In this document: piece by piece, positions 8,801 to 16,723 of the stretch | Position numbering within the stretch: position 1 is the stretch's first letter | How the letters are laid out: each line of letters opens with the position of its first letter | Assembly (NCBI GenBank): GCA_964490005.1 | Contig: CAZBBB010000006.1 | Coordinates: forward strand, 1 to 64,000 | Length of the DNA stretch: 64,000 bases | Direction of reading: 5' to 3' | Source: CAZBBB01 sp964490005 | Lineage (GTDB): Bacteria > Planctomycetota > B15-G4 | Translations under genes and position numbers: made by a program | Notes under the pieces: generated by a model | Database searches by the model: none | Seen by the model: only the letters and a program-made list of their open reading frames with translations | What the model was told of the DNA's origin: nothing

Positions 8801-8950
8801 GGCCGCCGGCGCGACTTGAGCGCGCGCCGGCAAGGCTTGACCGCGCGCTCCGGGCGGCAGGGCCAGCGCGAACGCGATCAGCAGCCAGGCCGCGCCGGGC
8901 CGGGCGCCGCGTGCTGCCGATACGGAGGGGAAGGTTGCGGGTCGGAGCAT
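5888..8950 (-). CDS. Secreted transglutaminase-fold protein lacking the catalytic triad
   Basis: The 1020-residue product starts at ATG 8950 (TTG at 8965 is possible) with a signal peptide ending near PPGARGQA. From about residue 240 it follows the domain order of animal transglutaminases. First comes an N-terminal sandwich ending in GRYSL...LFNPW...RQEYLLE (to about 380), then the papain-like core (about 380-640), then two C-terminal barrels (about 685-790 and 805-893; note NPLPMPLTN). Core landmarks include PW-Q-F, WSGSDQLL, LGLPSRL, ESARD-D, RTDL...GWQ and a G-T-W-Q-L-G-P. The catalytic Cys, His and Asp positions are Asp494, Gln553 and Ser575, so cross-linking activity is not expected. The last 120 residues are a tail domain shared with other secreted proteins here. 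It is the first gene of the importer operon. Confidence 0.8.
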   Translation of the reverse strand: MLRPATFPSVSAARGARPGAAWLLIAFALALPPGARGQALPARAQVAPAAGPPLADESTEAALLLPCDWPFFGARCAELASLSLQGAVFSERFFGQSVGGAPGGNETVSGTPSAPLSLANAAPSEGVSEYLGAIAGLGGGGNCAASSLGEGLVSALFATPKRLVRATPQFLDGGTGTVLAWSASGQLLASATGSAPLVLQAPPSGPPIAGATFVSNDAGGLGWTLYAEPWNLITGIAPQSSVNAAAHNTASYGAGVFLRRGQPEGALVTLGFDAPFDPSLVTARFVLGHDFDGVATEIPLQAVAGVPSVGAFQSALVSLAPDGLSGTWRLTIPVGAGVGRYSLRAELWLDACGGGAPYATRTFEAPLVVLFNPWQTSDETSLPSAADRQEYLLETTTLRPRGDGLLVVAQPWRLAQFAPATVNAALDALVPLGAAQRGQPALVARRLSAAVNAEDGGWAQSDLVGPWASGDTPWAWSGSDQLLAAGPGAGPVHDDALAGLLVSFGRALGLPSRLTSCYESARDLDGNGRFDLVLAQDGTVDLAASPDRHADVQSWADMRFRRTDLVGQNGWQAVSATPLALSGGTWQLGPAPLTALFGNLTTLPYDTALFKLATDADFRLSRKDVAGVAQPVLHSTTLLGVPIVTKTVGAQTTASVSAQYKPGLLPPPADGGDDDLPVSGIVVDFHPAVRVAAGQTIDFSARLSNGTSTPWTVRGVMQAWAVAADGRLLGPLKESNSTFTLPAFTQLFVATPLTPADYAPWTARTRAFRVTVAIDVLGTTDTFAGWGRTWVTPPVGTIVNGGGGALGIGLPTTLQAGFVNPLPMPLTNVRAAAAVGANLSLGGGGSSVIALPDVAPGAAASVPITVTGVAAGSELVSVEFSSDQLAGIVSFLQVSVPGTWANLGFALPGSAGAANLSGTGTLLAGSAGSVNLANALPGAQVFTFVGGGAAALPFKGGTYVPHPILLTLVGPAPGGTQSWSWTNWPAGLPPGSALVFQAWFADPGGPQGFAASNALRAVTP

Positions 8951-9042
8951 CGAATCGTGGTTCAATCATACGCGTCCGTACGCGGCGGCCGACGGACGAC
9001 CTGCGGACCGCGCGCGGCCGTCCTCCACCCGGGACCGGCAGC

Positions 9043-12000
9043 ATGACGCACCGCAGTTCGTGGGCGCCCGCACGGGCCCTGCTCGCGTCGCTGGCACTCG
9101 TCGGCGCGGCCGGAGCGCAGCTGCTGCGCGTCGACGCGGGCGACCTCAACGGCTACGCGCGGGCCCAGGCCGGCTGGGAGCTGCTGCTCACGGCCAGCAG
9201 TTCGCCGCCGGGCATCGGCCTGTTTCCGCCGGCCGTCGACACCGTGCGCGTGGCGCAGTTCTTCCCCGGTTCGGGCACGGTCGCGTTTCCCTCGAACGTG
9301 CTCACCGTCGATCCCGACCAGGTCGGCGACTTGCACCGCCTGTCGGCGCTGCAGCTGGCCGACAAGACCGTGCTGACGATCGAGGGGCTGGCGCCCGGCG
9401 CGCCCCACCGCGTGCGCCTGCTGCTCGGCGCGCCCGCGCCCTGGATGAAGCTCGTCGCCGGCGAGTGGATCGACACGCCGACGACGAGCCGCGACGTGCG
9501 CGTCGAGATCCAGGAGCCGGGCAGCAGCTCGCCTCCGGTGAGCTGGCGCACGGCGGCCTCCGGCCTCGACTGCATCTCGGCCTACGCGCCCGCGACGCTG
9601 GCCACCGAGTTCGGCGGCATCGTGACGCTCTGGCTGCGTGCGCGCGCCGACGGGGCGGGCACGCTGCGGCTGCGCTTCTCGACCGACGGCGGCGACCCGG
9701 TGTTCCTCAACGCCTTCGAGGTGCACGCCGACGAGGCGCTGCCGGTGCGCTACAAGCGCACGGCGGGCGCGCCGCTGCAGGCCGTCGCGCCCGCCGCCGC
9801 GGCTTTCGTCGCGGCCTTCAACGCGCACGACTACGCCGGCGCCGAGGCCCTCGCGCAGGGCCTGGCCGACCCCTGGCTGCGCGGCGTCGCGCTGCTGCAC
9901 CTCGTCGGCTGGCTCGACGGCAGCGCGGATGACCGCGCGCGGCTGCTGCCCGACGCGCAATCGGCGCTCGCCGCCGCGCTGGCCGCCGGGCACGCCGGCG
10001 CCGCCTGGCTGCTCGATGAAGCCGCGAGCTTCGCCCGCGCCGACGCGCACATCGCGGCGCGCGGCTACGCCTCGGCCTTCGCCTGCGCCGACTCGGGCGG
10101 CCTCGGCTACCTGAACCCGGCCTGCGCCGGGCAGGTCACGCACTACAAGGTGAACTCGAACCTCAACGCCAACATGCACATCGCGCGGCGCGAGCTGGCC
10201 GGTCTGGCGGCCAGCGTGGGCGGCGCGACGGCGCTCGACCAGCTCGTGCTGTGGAACGCCGGCGCGGTGCCGGCCGACGCCTGGGAGCCCTCGCCGCTGG
10301 TCTTCGCGGCGCTCAAGCGGCGCGCGACGGCCGTCGTGCTGGCCAACGCGCTGCTCTCCGCGCAGCCTTCCGACCCGCTCGGCCTGACGCTGCTCGACGA
10401 GTTCTCGCGCCCGCTGCGCGACCTCGTCGACCTGGGTTTCGCCGCCGCCGACTTCCCGCGCGACCACGAGCTGCCGCTGCTGCGTCAGTGGGCGGTGCTG
10501 GGCGTCTCGCCTTCGATGTGGACGGCCGGCCAGGCGCAGCTGCTGAGCGACGCCCAGATCGCCGCGTCGTGGTGGGCGCCGCACGTCGTCGTGCCGTCGC
10601 CGGTCGTCGGCGCGAGCGGCTGGGCCAACGCGCAGCGCCGCTTTTCCCGGCTGGGCCAGGCGCTGACGCGCTGGTGGTTCACCGAGCGCCTGCTGGGCGA
10701 CGAGCTGGGCGGCGGGCAGGGCGACGACGTCGAGGCGCTGGCCGCGCTGGCGCTCGTGACCGGCCCGGTCGTGCACACAGGCGGCGGCGCGCTGCGCGAC
10801 GTCATCGACCAGCTCGCGCAGCACGGCCTGGAGGAGTCGGTCTGGGTTTCGGACGGGATGTACGCCGGACCGCTCACCGACGTCGAGCACGCCGCCGAGT
10901 TCACCACCAACCCCTGGCTCGCGACGCGCCTGGCCTTCGGCCGCACGCCGCGCGCCTTCCGCACGGCGCTCGGCGTCGCGCAGCACCTGCAGGGCGGCGC
11001 GAGCCTCGCGGCGCCGACCCAGCTCGGGCGGCTGCACTTCAAGAGCGCCTGGTTCTCCCTGACCGGCCCCTCGACCGAGCCCGACAAGCAATTCGACTGG
11101 TTGCTCGACGGGCGCCAGATGCTGCCGGCGACGGTCGAGCTGCGCAGCGCGCCGCTGCAGGCGAGCCATCCGCTCGTGACCGGGCTGCTCGCGTGGGCCG
11201 CGGCCTGGCGCGACGACGCGCTCGACACGACCGCCATCGTCAGCGGCAAGCCCGTCGGCTTCCACGGCCCGGTGCAGTGGCCGAGCAACCTGCTCGGGCT
11301 CGGCGGCGTGTGGTACTCCGACAAGGGCAACGTCGACGACCTCACGCTCTTCACCACCGTGCAGGTGTCCTACGTCGCCGAGCTGCTGCGGGTCGCCTAC
11401 CACGCGTCGTCGGCGTCCGACCGCTGGCGTTTCCTGCTCCCCGCCGTGCGCCAGTTCCGCGCGGTCAAGGACTGGGAGGACGCGGGCCAGCCCGCGGGCG
11501 CGACGGGCGGCACGCATTGGGCCGCGGCGCAGCTGCGCGCCAACCCGAACTTCGGCCAGATGGTCATCGCCCACCTGCCCGACCTGCAGGCCGACGCCAA
11601 CCTGCAGACGCAGCCCGATCCGCTGCAGGGCGGTCTGCCCTACGTCGACGCCGCGCTGCTCGACCGCCTGGGGCTGTGGGCGCGCGAAGGCTTCTACGGC
11701 CAGAGCGCGGCCATGCGCTACGCGCTGACGCCGGTCGTCCCCTGCGCGATCCACACCGCCAAGCCGACGGGTTCGATCGAGGCACCCTTCGCCGACGCCA
11801 GCGCCTTCTTCCGCAACGTGTTCCCGCTGCTCACGCGCTACGTCGCGCACACCGACCGCATCACCGCCAACCCCTTCAACGCGGCCTTCAACTACGTCGA
11901 CGCGGCGCAGTCGGGCAACCTCACCGAAGGGCAGGTGCACGCCCCGCTGCTGCGCTGGCGCGCGGCCCCGGGCGTCGCGCTCGACCTGGCCGTGCTCGTG

Positions 12001-12708
12001 AACGGACGCGATCCGGCAGGCACCGGCGCCTCGGCCTTCGTGCACAACTTCTCGGCCCTGCCCGCCGCGCTGACGCTCGAACTGGAGTCGGGGCTCGCGC
12101 CGGCGCGCTATTCGGTTGCCCACGGGGCGGCCGACCCGACCTGCGACACCGTGCCGCTCGGCGTGCCGCTCACGACGGCCATCGTCGACAAGCCGGGCCA
12201 CGGCGCGAGCGTGCCGCTGCTGCTGCCGCCCGGCCTGAGTCTCGTGACGGTCGTCAAGCTCGGGCCGCCGCTCGCCACGCTCGCCACCCACGACTTGGCG
12301 CTCGACCCGCCCTCCGTGCGCCTCGTCACGTCGGGCACCACGACGCAGATCGTGGCCAGCGTGCGCATCGCCAATCGCGGCCGCAGCACCTCGCCGTCGA
12401 CCCAGCTCACGCTGCACGTGGCCGGCCTGAACGCCGACGGCAGCCTGCTGCCGCTGACCTTGCCCGGCCCCGAACTGCTCGTGGGCAGCCAGTCGGTGAG
12501 CCTGCCGCCGACGACGGGCTTCGTCGCGTCCGAGCAGACCATCACCCTGAGCGCGCCGGCGCCGGCCGGCCTGCTGTCGGCCGTCACGGCCGGCCTCGGG
12601 CTGCACGTGCGCGCGGCGGCGGCGGCGACGGCCGGCGAGCCCGACCCGCTGAACAACGCCTCGGCGCGCGGCTTCTCCGCGACGCAGATCGAGATCACGC
12701 GCAACTGA
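9043..12708 (+). CDS. Large secreted protein of unknown function with malectin-like and CARDB-like ends
   Basis: The 1221-residue protein has a signal peptide cleaved near GAAGAQ. Residues of about 30-250 look like a malectin-type carbohydrate-binding beta-sandwich (opening LLRVDAGDLNGY). A long, mostly helical middle (about 270-980) contains many Trp and aromatic residues, such as QIAASWWAP and TRWWFTERLL, and conserved-looking stretches such as DVEHAAEF and HFKSAWFSLTG. This recalls the alpha/alpha toroids of polysaccharide lyases and glycosidases, but I cannot assign a family. The last 150 residues resemble a CARDB/Ig-like adhesion module. It diverges from the transglutaminase-like gene with about 90 bases between starts. 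A role in polysaccharide handling at the cell surface is only a guess. Confidence 0.6.
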   Translation: MTHRSSWAPARALLASLALVGAAGAQLLRVDAGDLNGYARAQAGWELLLTASSSPPGIGLFPPAVDTVRVAQFFPGSGTVAFPSNVLTVDPDQVGDLHRLSALQLADKTVLTIEGLAPGAPHRVRLLLGAPAPWMKLVAGEWIDTPTTSRDVRVEIQEPGSSSPPVSWRTAASGLDCISAYAPATLATEFGGIVTLWLRARADGAGTLRLRFSTDGGDPVFLNAFEVHADEALPVRYKRTAGAPLQAVAPAAAAFVAAFNAHDYAGAEALAQGLADPWLRGVALLHLVGWLDGSADDRARLLPDAQSALAAALAAGHAGAAWLLDEAASFARADAHIAARGYASAFACADSGGLGYLNPACAGQVTHYKVNSNLNANMHIARRELAGLAASVGGATALDQLVLWNAGAVPADAWEPSPLVFAALKRRATAVVLANALLSAQPSDPLGLTLLDEFSRPLRDLVDLGFAAADFPRDHELPLLRQWAVLGVSPSMWTAGQAQLLSDAQIAASWWAPHVVVPSPVVGASGWANAQRRFSRLGQALTRWWFTERLLGDELGGGQGDDVEALAALALVTGPVVHTGGGALRDVIDQLAQHGLEESVWVSDGMYAGPLTDVEHAAEFTTNPWLATRLAFGRTPRAFRTALGVAQHLQGGASLAAPTQLGRLHFKSAWFSLTGPSTEPDKQFDWLLDGRQMLPATVELRSAPLQASHPLVTGLLAWAAAWRDDALDTTAIVSGKPVGFHGPVQWPSNLLGLGGVWYSDKGNVDDLTLFTTVQVSYVAELLRVAYHASSASDRWRFLLPAVRQFRAVKDWEDAGQPAGATGGTHWAAAQLRANPNFGQMVIAHLPDLQADANLQTQPDPLQGGLPYVDAALLDRLGLWAREGFYGQSAAMRYALTPVVPCAIHTAKPTGSIEAPFADASAFFRNVFPLLTRYVAHTDRITANPFNAAFNYVDAAQSGNLTEGQVHAPLLRWRAAPGVALDLAVLVNGRDPAGTGASAFVHNFSALPAALTLELESGLAPARYSVAHGAADPTCDTVPLGVPLTTAIVDKPGHGASVPLLLPPGLSLVTVVKLGPPLATLATHDLALDPPSVRLVTSGTTTQIVASVRIANRGRSTSPSTQLTLHVAGLNADGSLLPLTLPGPELLVGSQSVSLPPTTGFVASEQTITLSAPAPAGLLSAVTAGLGLHVRAAAAATAGEPDPLNNASARGFSATQIEITRN

Positions 12709-12712
12709 AACG

Positions 12713-12765
12713 CGCGCGGCCGCCGACGCGCCGTCCCTTGCGGGGCGGGCGCCGACGGCCGCGCG
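12713..12765. terminator. Long palindrome between convergent genes, bidirectional terminator
   Basis: Arms CGCGCGGCCG (12713-12722) and CGGCCGCGCG (12756-12765) pair perfectly, and the pairing continues inward with mismatches (CGACGCGCC against GGGCGCCGACG). It sits between two converging stop codons 78 bases apart, where a bidirectional terminator is expected. There is no clear T-tract on either side. Confidence 0.55.
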
Positions 12766-12786
12766 CCGTCGCTCAGACGACGATCG

Positions 12787-14325
12787 TCAGGGCTGCGTCG
12801 CCTGCAGCGCGTTGGACAGCGCCACGCCGTTGACGGCGGCCGCGTCCTGGACGCCGTACTGGAACACCAGCGTCTGTCCGACCGGCAGGCCGGAGGGCCA
12901 GCTCGTCCAGGAGAGATCGATCTCGCCCGTCGGGCTGGTGAACAGCGGCAGCGTGAAGACGATCGGCACCGCCTTGAGCGTGCCGCCCTTGAACGGCGCC
13001 GAACCGGCCGTGAGCGAGACGAACAGCATCGCGGCGGAGGACGGCCGCGCGCTGTCGAGCTCGAGCGAGCCCGCCGTCCCGACGACCAGGCTGCCCTCGC
13101 CGTGCAGGATCGGGTCGCCGTTCAGACCGGGCAGCGCGCAGCCGAGGCCCTTGAAGGGGCCGTTCGGCACGATCTTGAACAGCTCGCCGTTCTGGTCGCA
13201 GATGTACAGCTCGCCCGCGCCGTCCTCGCCGAAGGAGGTGACGAAGTTGATCGCCGTCGCGCCCGGCGGGTCGAGTTCGGCCGTGCGCTCGAGGTCTTCG
13301 GTCAGCGTCACGCCGTTCCACTTGAGCGTCCAGATCTGCGCCGTGCAGTAGTCGGCGTAGAAGTAGGTGCCCGCGAGGTCGGGGATCGCGTCGCCGCGGT
13401 ACACGAAGCCGCCGGTGACCGAGCACTTGCCCGAGCCGTGGCCGTAGTTCTTGACCGGCAGCGTGAGAGCCACGTCGTTGCAGGTGCAGCCCGTCAGGCC
13501 CGTGCAGAGGAAGCCCTCCATGCAGCGCCAGCCGTAGTTGCGGCCACCGAGCCCGGCCGGCTCGAAGTTGATCTCTTCGCGCGTGTTCTGGCCGACGTCC
13601 GCGATCCACATGTCGCCCGTCTTGCGGTCGAAGGACCAGCGCCACGGATTGCGCAGGCCGTACGACCAGATCTGGTCGAGGAAGCCCGGGTTGCCCACGA
13701 AGGGGTTGTCGCCGGGAATCGTGCCGTCCTTGTTGATGCGGACCATCTTGCCCAGCAGCGTCGTGCCGTTCTGCGCGTTGCCGCCCGGCTCGATGTGGCC
13801 CGAGCCGGTGTCGTTGCCGTTGCCGCCGTCGCCGAGGCCGAAGTACAGCTTGCCGTCGGGACCGAAGGCGATGTGGCCGCCGTTGTGGTTGCTCTGCGGC
13901 TGCGTCACGGGTCCGAAGACCACCACGCCCGAGCCCGCGTTCGCGACGTCGGGCGAGAAGGCGGTGTAGCGCTCGACGATCGAGGCGCCGTCGCCGACGC
14001 GCGTGTAGCTCACGTAGAAGTGGCTGTTGGTGGCAAAGTCGGGGTCGAAGGCGAAGCCCAGCAGGCCGCGCTCGTTGGCGTTCGTGAGCACCTTGGCCGT
14101 CAGGTCGATGAAGGGCGTGGCGTTGGGCACGCCGTTGGTGATGACCTCGACGTCGGCCGTCGACTGCTCGACGACGTACAGGCGATTGGTCACGCCGGGA
14201 GGCGAGCCGATCCACAGCGGCTTGGCGTAGCCCGAGCCGACGAGCTGCGTGGTGAGGGGCGTCTGCGCCGCGCTGCTCGCGGCAAGGGCGCCGAGGGCCA
14301 GAACGAGGCCGAGGGAAACTCTCAT
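12787..14325 (-). CDS. Secreted PQQ-type sugar dehydrogenase (HHIP/GSDH family) with C-terminal tail domain
   Basis: The 512-residue product starts at the ATG at 14325, which is preceded by an AGGA site, and has a cleavable signal peptide (ALAASSAAQ). Residues of about 25-390 form the six-bladed propeller of soluble glucose/sorbosone dehydrogenases. Signatures are LLGFAFDPDF, NHNGGHIAFGPDGKLYFGLG (the His region that contacts the quinone), NPWRWSFDRKTGDMWIADVG and NYGWRCMEG. A Cys-rich insert (FLCTGLTGCTC) is typical of HHIP-like members. Such enzymes oxidise aldoses in the periplasm with PQQ and calcium; the true substrate is unknown. The last 120 residues form the tail domain shared with the transglutaminase-like and propeller proteins. 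An extended -10 (TG-T-TACGAT, minus strand, 14398-14403 plus upstream TG) lies about 70 bases upstream. Confidence 0.85.
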   Translation of the reverse strand: MRVSLGLVLALGALAASSAAQTPLTTQLVGSGYAKPLWIGSPPGVTNRLYVVEQSTADVEVITNGVPNATPFIDLTAKVLTNANERGLLGFAFDPDFATNSHFYVSYTRVGDGASIVERYTAFSPDVANAGSGVVVFGPVTQPQSNHNGGHIAFGPDGKLYFGLGDGGNGNDTGSGHIEPGGNAQNGTTLLGKMVRINKDGTIPGDNPFVGNPGFLDQIWSYGLRNPWRWSFDRKTGDMWIADVGQNTREEINFEPAGLGGRNYGWRCMEGFLCTGLTGCTCNDVALTLPVKNYGHGSGKCSVTGGFVYRGDAIPDLAGTYFYADYCTAQIWTLKWNGVTLTEDLERTAELDPPGATAINFVTSFGEDGAGELYICDQNGELFKIVPNGPFKGLGCALPGLNGDPILHGEGSLVVGTAGSLELDSARPSSAAMLFVSLTAGSAPFKGGTLKAVPIVFTLPLFTSPTGEIDLSWTSWPSGLPVGQTLVFQYGVQDAAAVNGVALSNALQATQP

Positions 14326-14484
14326 GGTGGTCCTGTCTCCGGGGGGATTGCGGTGAGGAAGCGCCTCGGTTCGGGCCGGGCGCGGACGCGGGCCCCGATC
14401 GTAACACCTTTCGGGGCGAGCGGCGGCCGGGCTTGAGACCACCCGGTCGTCGCCGCCCCCCCCCGCGCGAGGCGGGCCCTGCGA

Positions 14485-15783
14485 TCAGAAGATGCCCTGG
14501 TACTGCAGCCGGAACTCGGTGCTGTCGGCGCCGGCCGCGGCACTGTCCGTCCGGACCACGTCGAACATCCACTTGGCGTTGTGGCCGTCGAGGTAGCGGT
14601 TGATGCCGAGCACCCGTTCGTCGATGTCGGCCGCCGTGTCGAAGTCGACCTCGGAGCTGCGCGCGACGAGTTCCCACTCGCCGGGCACGAGGAAGTAGCC
14701 GAGCTGCGCCGTGTTGCCCCGGTCGTCGACGTCGGCGCCCGCGGAAGGGTCGGCGCTGCGGTCGAACACCTCGGCCAGGAAGGACCACGGTCCGCTGAAC
14801 AGCTGGAACTCGAGGTTCGTGGTCGTGGTGTCGGTGCCCGGAGCGAGCGTGGTCTTGCCCGAGGTGTCGTGCGCCGCCATCCATCCGGCGCCGAGCGCGA
14901 CCTTGGTACCGCCGTCCTTGAGCGTCTGGAAGGACGGGCCGTCGAGCTTGAAGCCGCCGAGCGGCATCCACGTCACGCGGGCCGCCTGGCGCAGGCCGTT
15001 GCGGCTGTTGCCGGCGCTGTTGGGGTTGCCCTGGCCCTCGCCGTTGGAGAGGGCGAACTCGTAGGTCAGTTCACCGTCCTCGGTGGCGCCGTGGTACATC
15101 GCGCCCGGCTCGAGTCCCGGCGCGAAGGTCGAGCTGGCGATCGAACGCTCCATGAGCGAGATGCTGCCGCTGCTGATCTGCTCCTCGCGCCCGAACGGCA
15201 CCTTGAACTGGCCGAAGCGGAAGGCGTCGCCGTTCTCGAACTGCTGCTGCACCCAGGCGTCGCGCACGACCGCGTCGGTCTTGGTGGGCGCGCCCGCGCC
15301 GGTGTTGAGCGACTTGGACGTCGAGGCGTCGATCTCGAGCTTGTAGGTCGTGTCCTGGCCGCCGGCGTTGCCCGACATTCCGAGACGCGCGCGCGGGATG
15401 CTGAAGTTCACGCCGTCGGAGCTGTTGGTGTCGCTGTCGAGGCTCGTGACGCGCGCCTGGATGCGCCCCTTCAAGTTGAGCGACCAGTCGCCGTCGGCCG
15501 ACTTGAACACCAGCTTGCCCGGCCCCCCGCCGTCGGTCTTGACCTCGGGGGCGCGCAGGCGCTCGAGCCGGGCCTCGATCAGGTCGATCTCGCCGAGCTG
15601 CTGCGCCGCCTTGGCGCGGGCCAGTTCGAGCAGCTCGTCGTACTGCGCGCGCTCGATCAGGCCGCGTTCGAGCAGCACGTCGAGGATCGCGGTTTCGAGC
15701 GTCGTGCCGGCGTCGGACTGCGCCGCCGCGCCCGGGAGCAGGGCCAGCAGCAGGGCCGCCGCCGCGAGGATGGGTCTGGACAT
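14485..15783 (-). CDS. Phosphate-selective porin, OprO/OprP family
   Basis: The 432-residue outer-membrane protein has a signal peptide (LLPGAAAQ), a short coiled segment (about 30-75) like the oligomerisation helix of this family, then a beta-barrel region ending in Phe (QYQGIF), as outer-membrane barrels usually do. Barrel landmarks are LKGRIQARV, FSIPRARLGMSG, KLEIDAS, FRFGQFKVPFGREE and LMERS, which match the OprP/O group. These porins admit phosphate or polyphosphate during phosphate starvation. AGGAG precedes the ATG. It is divergent from phoB, with a candidate PHO box between, which supports a phosphate role. Confidence 0.88.
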   Translation of the reverse strand: MSRPILAAAALLLALLPGAAAQSDAGTTLETAILDVLLERGLIERAQYDELLELARAKAAQQLGEIDLIEARLERLRAPEVKTDGGGPGKLVFKSADGDWSLNLKGRIQARVTSLDSDTNSSDGVNFSIPRARLGMSGNAGGQDTTYKLEIDASTSKSLNTGAGAPTKTDAVVRDAWVQQQFENGDAFRFGQFKVPFGREEQISSGSISLMERSIASSTFAPGLEPGAMYHGATEDGELTYEFALSNGEGQGNPNSAGNSRNGLRQAARVTWMPLGGFKLDGPSFQTLKDGGTKVALGAGWMAAHDTSGKTTLAPGTDTTTTNLEFQLFSGPWSFLAEVFDRSADPSAGADVDDRGNTAQLGYFLVPGEWELVARSSEVDFDTAADIDERVLGINRYLDGHNAKWMFDVVRTDSAAAGADSTEFRLQYQGIF

Positions 15784-15909
15784 GGATCGTTCTCCTGGAG
15801 CCTGAGGTCAAGTCAGGGCTCCCAGTCCAGCGGCCGATTGTGAAGAATGCGTGCGGCACGCGCCAAGCTTGCGTGTGACCTCGCGCGGTCTGCGTGTCGG
15901 CGTCCGCGG

Positions 15910-15953
15910 GTCATCGCAGGCTTGTCGCGCGGAATTCACGAAGGATTCACGAT
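15910..15953. promoter_or_regulatory. Candidate PHO box (11-base direct repeats)
   Basis: In the porin/phoB intergenic region two copies of ATTCACG start exactly 11 bases apart (15934 and 15945). Weaker units in the same register lie just upstream, including GTCATCG at 15910. PhoB-type regulators bind direct repeats with 11-base spacing and a TCAC/TCAT core, one helical turn apart. The site is 23 bases before the phoB start and could serve both divergent genes. Confidence 0.55.
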
Positions 15954-15975
15954 CGCAGTCCATCGTGGGGCGCAC

Positions 15976-16677
15976 ATGCCCAGAGAACGCGTGATGGTCG
16001 TCGACGATGAGCCCGACATCCGGGACATCCTGCAGCACGCCCTGCAGCGCGAGGGCTTCGACGTGCTGGCCGTGGCCGACGGCACCGCGGCGCTGGCGGC
16101 CGTCCGCAGCCGCCCCCCCAACCTGGTGCTGCTCGACCTGATGCTGCCCGGCGTGGGCGGGCTGGAAGTCTGTCGCCGGCTGCGCGCCGAGCCGGCCACC
16201 GCCACGCTGCCGATCATCATGGTGTCGGCCAAGGGCGAGGAGCCCGACGTGGTGCTCGGGCTGGGCCTGGGCGCCGACGACTACGTGACCAAGCCCTTCC
16301 GCTCGCACGAACTCGTCGCGCGCGTCAAGGCCGTGCTGCGGCGCGCCCGCGAGGAGGCGGCCGGCGGCAGCGAGCAGTCCGCCGTGAGCGCCGGTCCGCT
16401 GCTCATCGACCCGGTCCGGCACCGCGTCGAGGTCGGCGGCGAGGCGCTCGACTTCACCGCGACCGAGTTCCGCATCCTGCACCACCTGGCCCGCCGCCCG
16501 GGCCGCGTCTACACCCGCGAGCAGATCCTGCGCGCCGCGCTGGGCAGCCAGACGATCGTGCTCGACCGCACCGTGGACGCCCACGTGCGCTCGATCCGCA
16601 GCAAGCTGGGCGAGCACCGCGACCTGGTCGAGACCGTCCGCGCCGTCGGGTACCGTTTCCGGGAGAGCGCGCGCTGA
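15976..16677 (+). CDS. phoB: Phosphate regulon response regulator PhoB
   Basis: This 233-residue OmpR/PhoB-family regulator has a receiver domain (about 5-120) with the acidic pair D10-D11, phospho-accepting Asp54 in LLDLMLPG, and the conserved Lys in YVTKPF. A winged-helix DNA-binding domain (about 135-230) follows, with LTATEF-like FTATEFRIL and a recognition segment ending in VGYRFRE. It would bind PHO boxes and switch on phosphate-scavenging genes. The assignment to PhoB and not another OmpR regulator rests on the following histidine kinase and phoU, the divergent porin and the nearby PHO-type repeats. Confidence 0.88.
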   Translation: MPRERVMVVDDEPDIRDILQHALQREGFDVLAVADGTAALAAVRSRPPNLVLLDLMLPGVGGLEVCRRLRAEPATATLPIIMVSAKGEEPDVVLGLGLGADDYVTKPFRSHELVARVKAVLRRAREEAAGGSEQSAVSAGPLLIDPVRHRVEVGGEALDFTATEFRILHHLARRPGRVYTREQILRAALGSQTIVLDRTVDAHVRSIRSKLGEHRDLVETVRAVGYRFRESAR

Positions 16678-16723
16678 GCGACGGCCTTCGGGCGCTCGCG
16701 TCACCTCGTTCCCGGAGCCGAGC

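Noticed and set aside
8951..9042. Possible cobalamin riboswitch upstream of the importer operon
   Set aside because: The gap is under 100 bases and shows no B12-box-like conserved core. A riboswitch of this class needs about 200 bases.
14456..14464. Run of nine C as sign of a frameshift or assembly error
   Set aside because: It lies between two genes and alters no reading frame.
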